38,336 nucleotides of DNA from a virus: positions 1-38,336 of the IMG/VR virus record IMGVR_UViG_3300028384_000183. One strand, written 5' to 3'. The notes beneath the pieces were generated by a model, which searched no databases, was not told the origin of the DNA, and worked only from the letters and a program-made list of their open reading frames with translations. A program made the translations under genes and the position numbers. Positions 37,580-38,336 of this stretch are shown here, piece by piece; position 1 is the stretch's first letter; each line of letters begins with the position of its first letter.

Positions 37580-37942
37580 ATGAAAGCAATCGCTCTTGCC
37601 GCACTGGCACTCTCCGCCCTGGCGACACCTGCATTTGCAGGACCCTATGTGGAGTCCAAGCACGAATTCAAAGGTACTGATGAGGATTACTCCAAGGCAG
37701 TACATCAAGGTCGCCTCGGTTATTCCTGGAAAGCTGGTCGCCTCTCTCCTTATGTTGAGGCAGGTTTGGGTGTTTCCTATCCTGATGGTGGTGACAGCGA
37801 CACCTTTAAGGTGCTCGAAGTTGGTAGTAAAGTGAAGATTACTGACTCCTTCTCTGCTTATGGTAAGTGGGAGAACGTCTTCCAAGATAGTGATTCCACT
37901 CGTGACTGGAAAGTGGAACTGGGCACCAAGTACAAGTTCTGA
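37580..37942 (+). CDS. Exported beta-rich protein upstream of pstS (g247-like)
   Basis: 120 residues from ATG 37580 (a longer reading from 37505 would run through the terminator). Signal peptide 1-20 (KAIALAALALSALATPAFA). The mature 100 residues alternate polar and hydrophobic (LGYSWKAGRLSPYVEAGLGVSYP, FKVLEVGSKVKITDSFSAYGKWENVF, WKVELGTKYKF) and end in Phe, a hallmark of outer-membrane beta-barrels. A cyanophage gene described just upstream of pstS with a Pho box (g247 in P-SSM2) has this position. Identification rests on position and character. Confidence 0.7.
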   Translation: MKAIALAALALSALATPAFAGPYVESKHEFKGTDEDYSKAVHQGRLGYSWKAGRLSPYVEAGLGVSYPDGGDSDTFKVLEVGSKVKITDSFSAYGKWENVFQDSDSTRDWKVELGTKYKF

Positions 37943-37952
37943 TAGGAGATAA

Positions 37953-38336
37953 ATGAAGAAAGCTATTGCTGCTGTTCTGGGTGCTGCCGCTCTTGGCACC
38001 ACCCTGGTCGCTTGTGGTTCTAACGACACTGCGACCTCAACTAAGGAAGCATATACCTTGAATGGTGCTGGCGCTTCGTTCCCTGCTATGTTGTATAACA
38101 ACATGTTGCAGGATCTTGCTGCGAAAACTGGCAACCAAGTCAACTACCAAGCAGTTGGTAGTGGTGCTGGTGTCCGTCAATTCAAAGCAAAAACTGTTGA
38201 CTTCGGTGCCAGTGATGGTGCTGTGAGTGACAAGAAACAACCTGCTGAGGGAATGGTCCACATTCCTATGACGGGCGGTGCGATCGTCCCGACTTATAAC
38301 TATCCTGGTTGTGAAGTCAAGATGACCCAAACTGAT
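37953..38336 (+). CDS. pstS: Phosphate-binding protein PstS (partial, runs off the window)
   Basis: 128 residues visible, from ATG 37953 with an AGGAG site; the gene continues beyond the window end. Periplasmic binding protein for the high-affinity phosphate ABC transporter. Signal with lipobox LVAC, Cys21 lipidated. Phosphate-site motifs: LNGAGASFPAMLY, AVGSGAGVRQF, VDFGASDGAVSD. Phage copies are thought to raise phosphate uptake during infection. It follows the exported protein gene by ten bases, so it is likely in the same transcript. Confidence 0.92.
   Translation, partial: MKKAIAAVLGAAALGTTLVACGSNDTATSTKEAYTLNGAGASFPAMLYNNMLQDLAAKTGNQVNYQAVGSGAGVRQFKAKTVDFGASDGAVSDKKQPAEGMVHIPMTGGAIVPTYNYPGCEVKMTQTD

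Noticed and set aside
1-38336. tRNA genes, CRISPR arrays, insertion sequences, integrase or attachment sites
   Set aside because: Looked for by eye on both strands; none found. The gene content is that of a lytic phage.

Overview
This window is a 38.3-kb piece of a T4-like cyanophage (a cyanomyovirus of marine Synechococcus or Prochlorococcus). The evidence is the ordered T4 core set (terminase gp17, sheath gp18, tube gp19, portal gp20, protease gp21, scaffold gp22, capsid gp23, gp3-like, UvsY, UvsW, gp55, gp47, gp46, gp45, gp44, gp62, RegA) combined with cyanophage auxiliary genes (plastocyanin, plastoquinol terminal oxidase, zwf, gnd, speD, cobS-like, hsp20, pstS). Genes are tightly packed, mostly with ATGA or TGATG overlaps. 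All are on the + strand except a three-gene secreted-protein cassette at 35076-36900. I see no tRNA, rRNA, CRISPR array, insertion sequence or attachment site, and no gene-free stretch above 300 bases.

Layout. 1-2273: late, mostly basic or cysteine-containing small proteins of unknown role. 2318-6038: host-takeover metabolism (petE, PTOX, zwf, gnd, then a thermonuclease-like protein); three tiny membrane-protein genes are threaded between these, one after PTOX, one after zwf and one after gnd. 6031-17626: DNA packaging, tail and head module, with NATAAATA/CTAAATA late-promoter motifs before several genes and strong terminators after gp18 and gp23. 17623-23743: recombination (UvsY, UvsW, gp47/gp46) and the late sigma factor gp55, which has its own sigma70-like promoter. 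23740-27988: speD, then a metalloprotease/VWA protein and its MoxR-type ATPase (phage cobS), then a 2OG-Fe(II) oxygenase. 28272-32312: sliding clamp and clamp loader; a second 2OG-Fe(II) oxygenase and a D12-type adenine methyltransferase lie between gp44 and gp62. 32497-33945: a NodU/TobZ-type carbamoyltransferase. 33964-35299: small membrane or structural proteins. 35076-36900 (minus): three secreted proteins behind a late promoter. 37047-38336: Hsp20, then a Pho-box-like element, a small exported beta-rich protein and pstS, which runs off the window end.

How the genes work together: early promoters drive regulators and replication/recombination genes. gp55, with the gp45 clamp, should redirect host RNA polymerase to the NATAAATA late promoters seen here. 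petE/PTOX and zwf/gnd would keep electron flow and NADPH/ribose supply running during infection. The pstS block looks tied to host phosphate stress.

The most unusual observation is that three genes (zwf, gnd, regA) each appear to lack an internal segment of roughly 50 codons relative to their families, in frame for zwf and regA and with a frameshift for gnd. Either this phage has several similar-sized deletions or the assembly has lost blocks of similar length. Family-length comparisons are from memory of the protein families; no alignment or database search was run.
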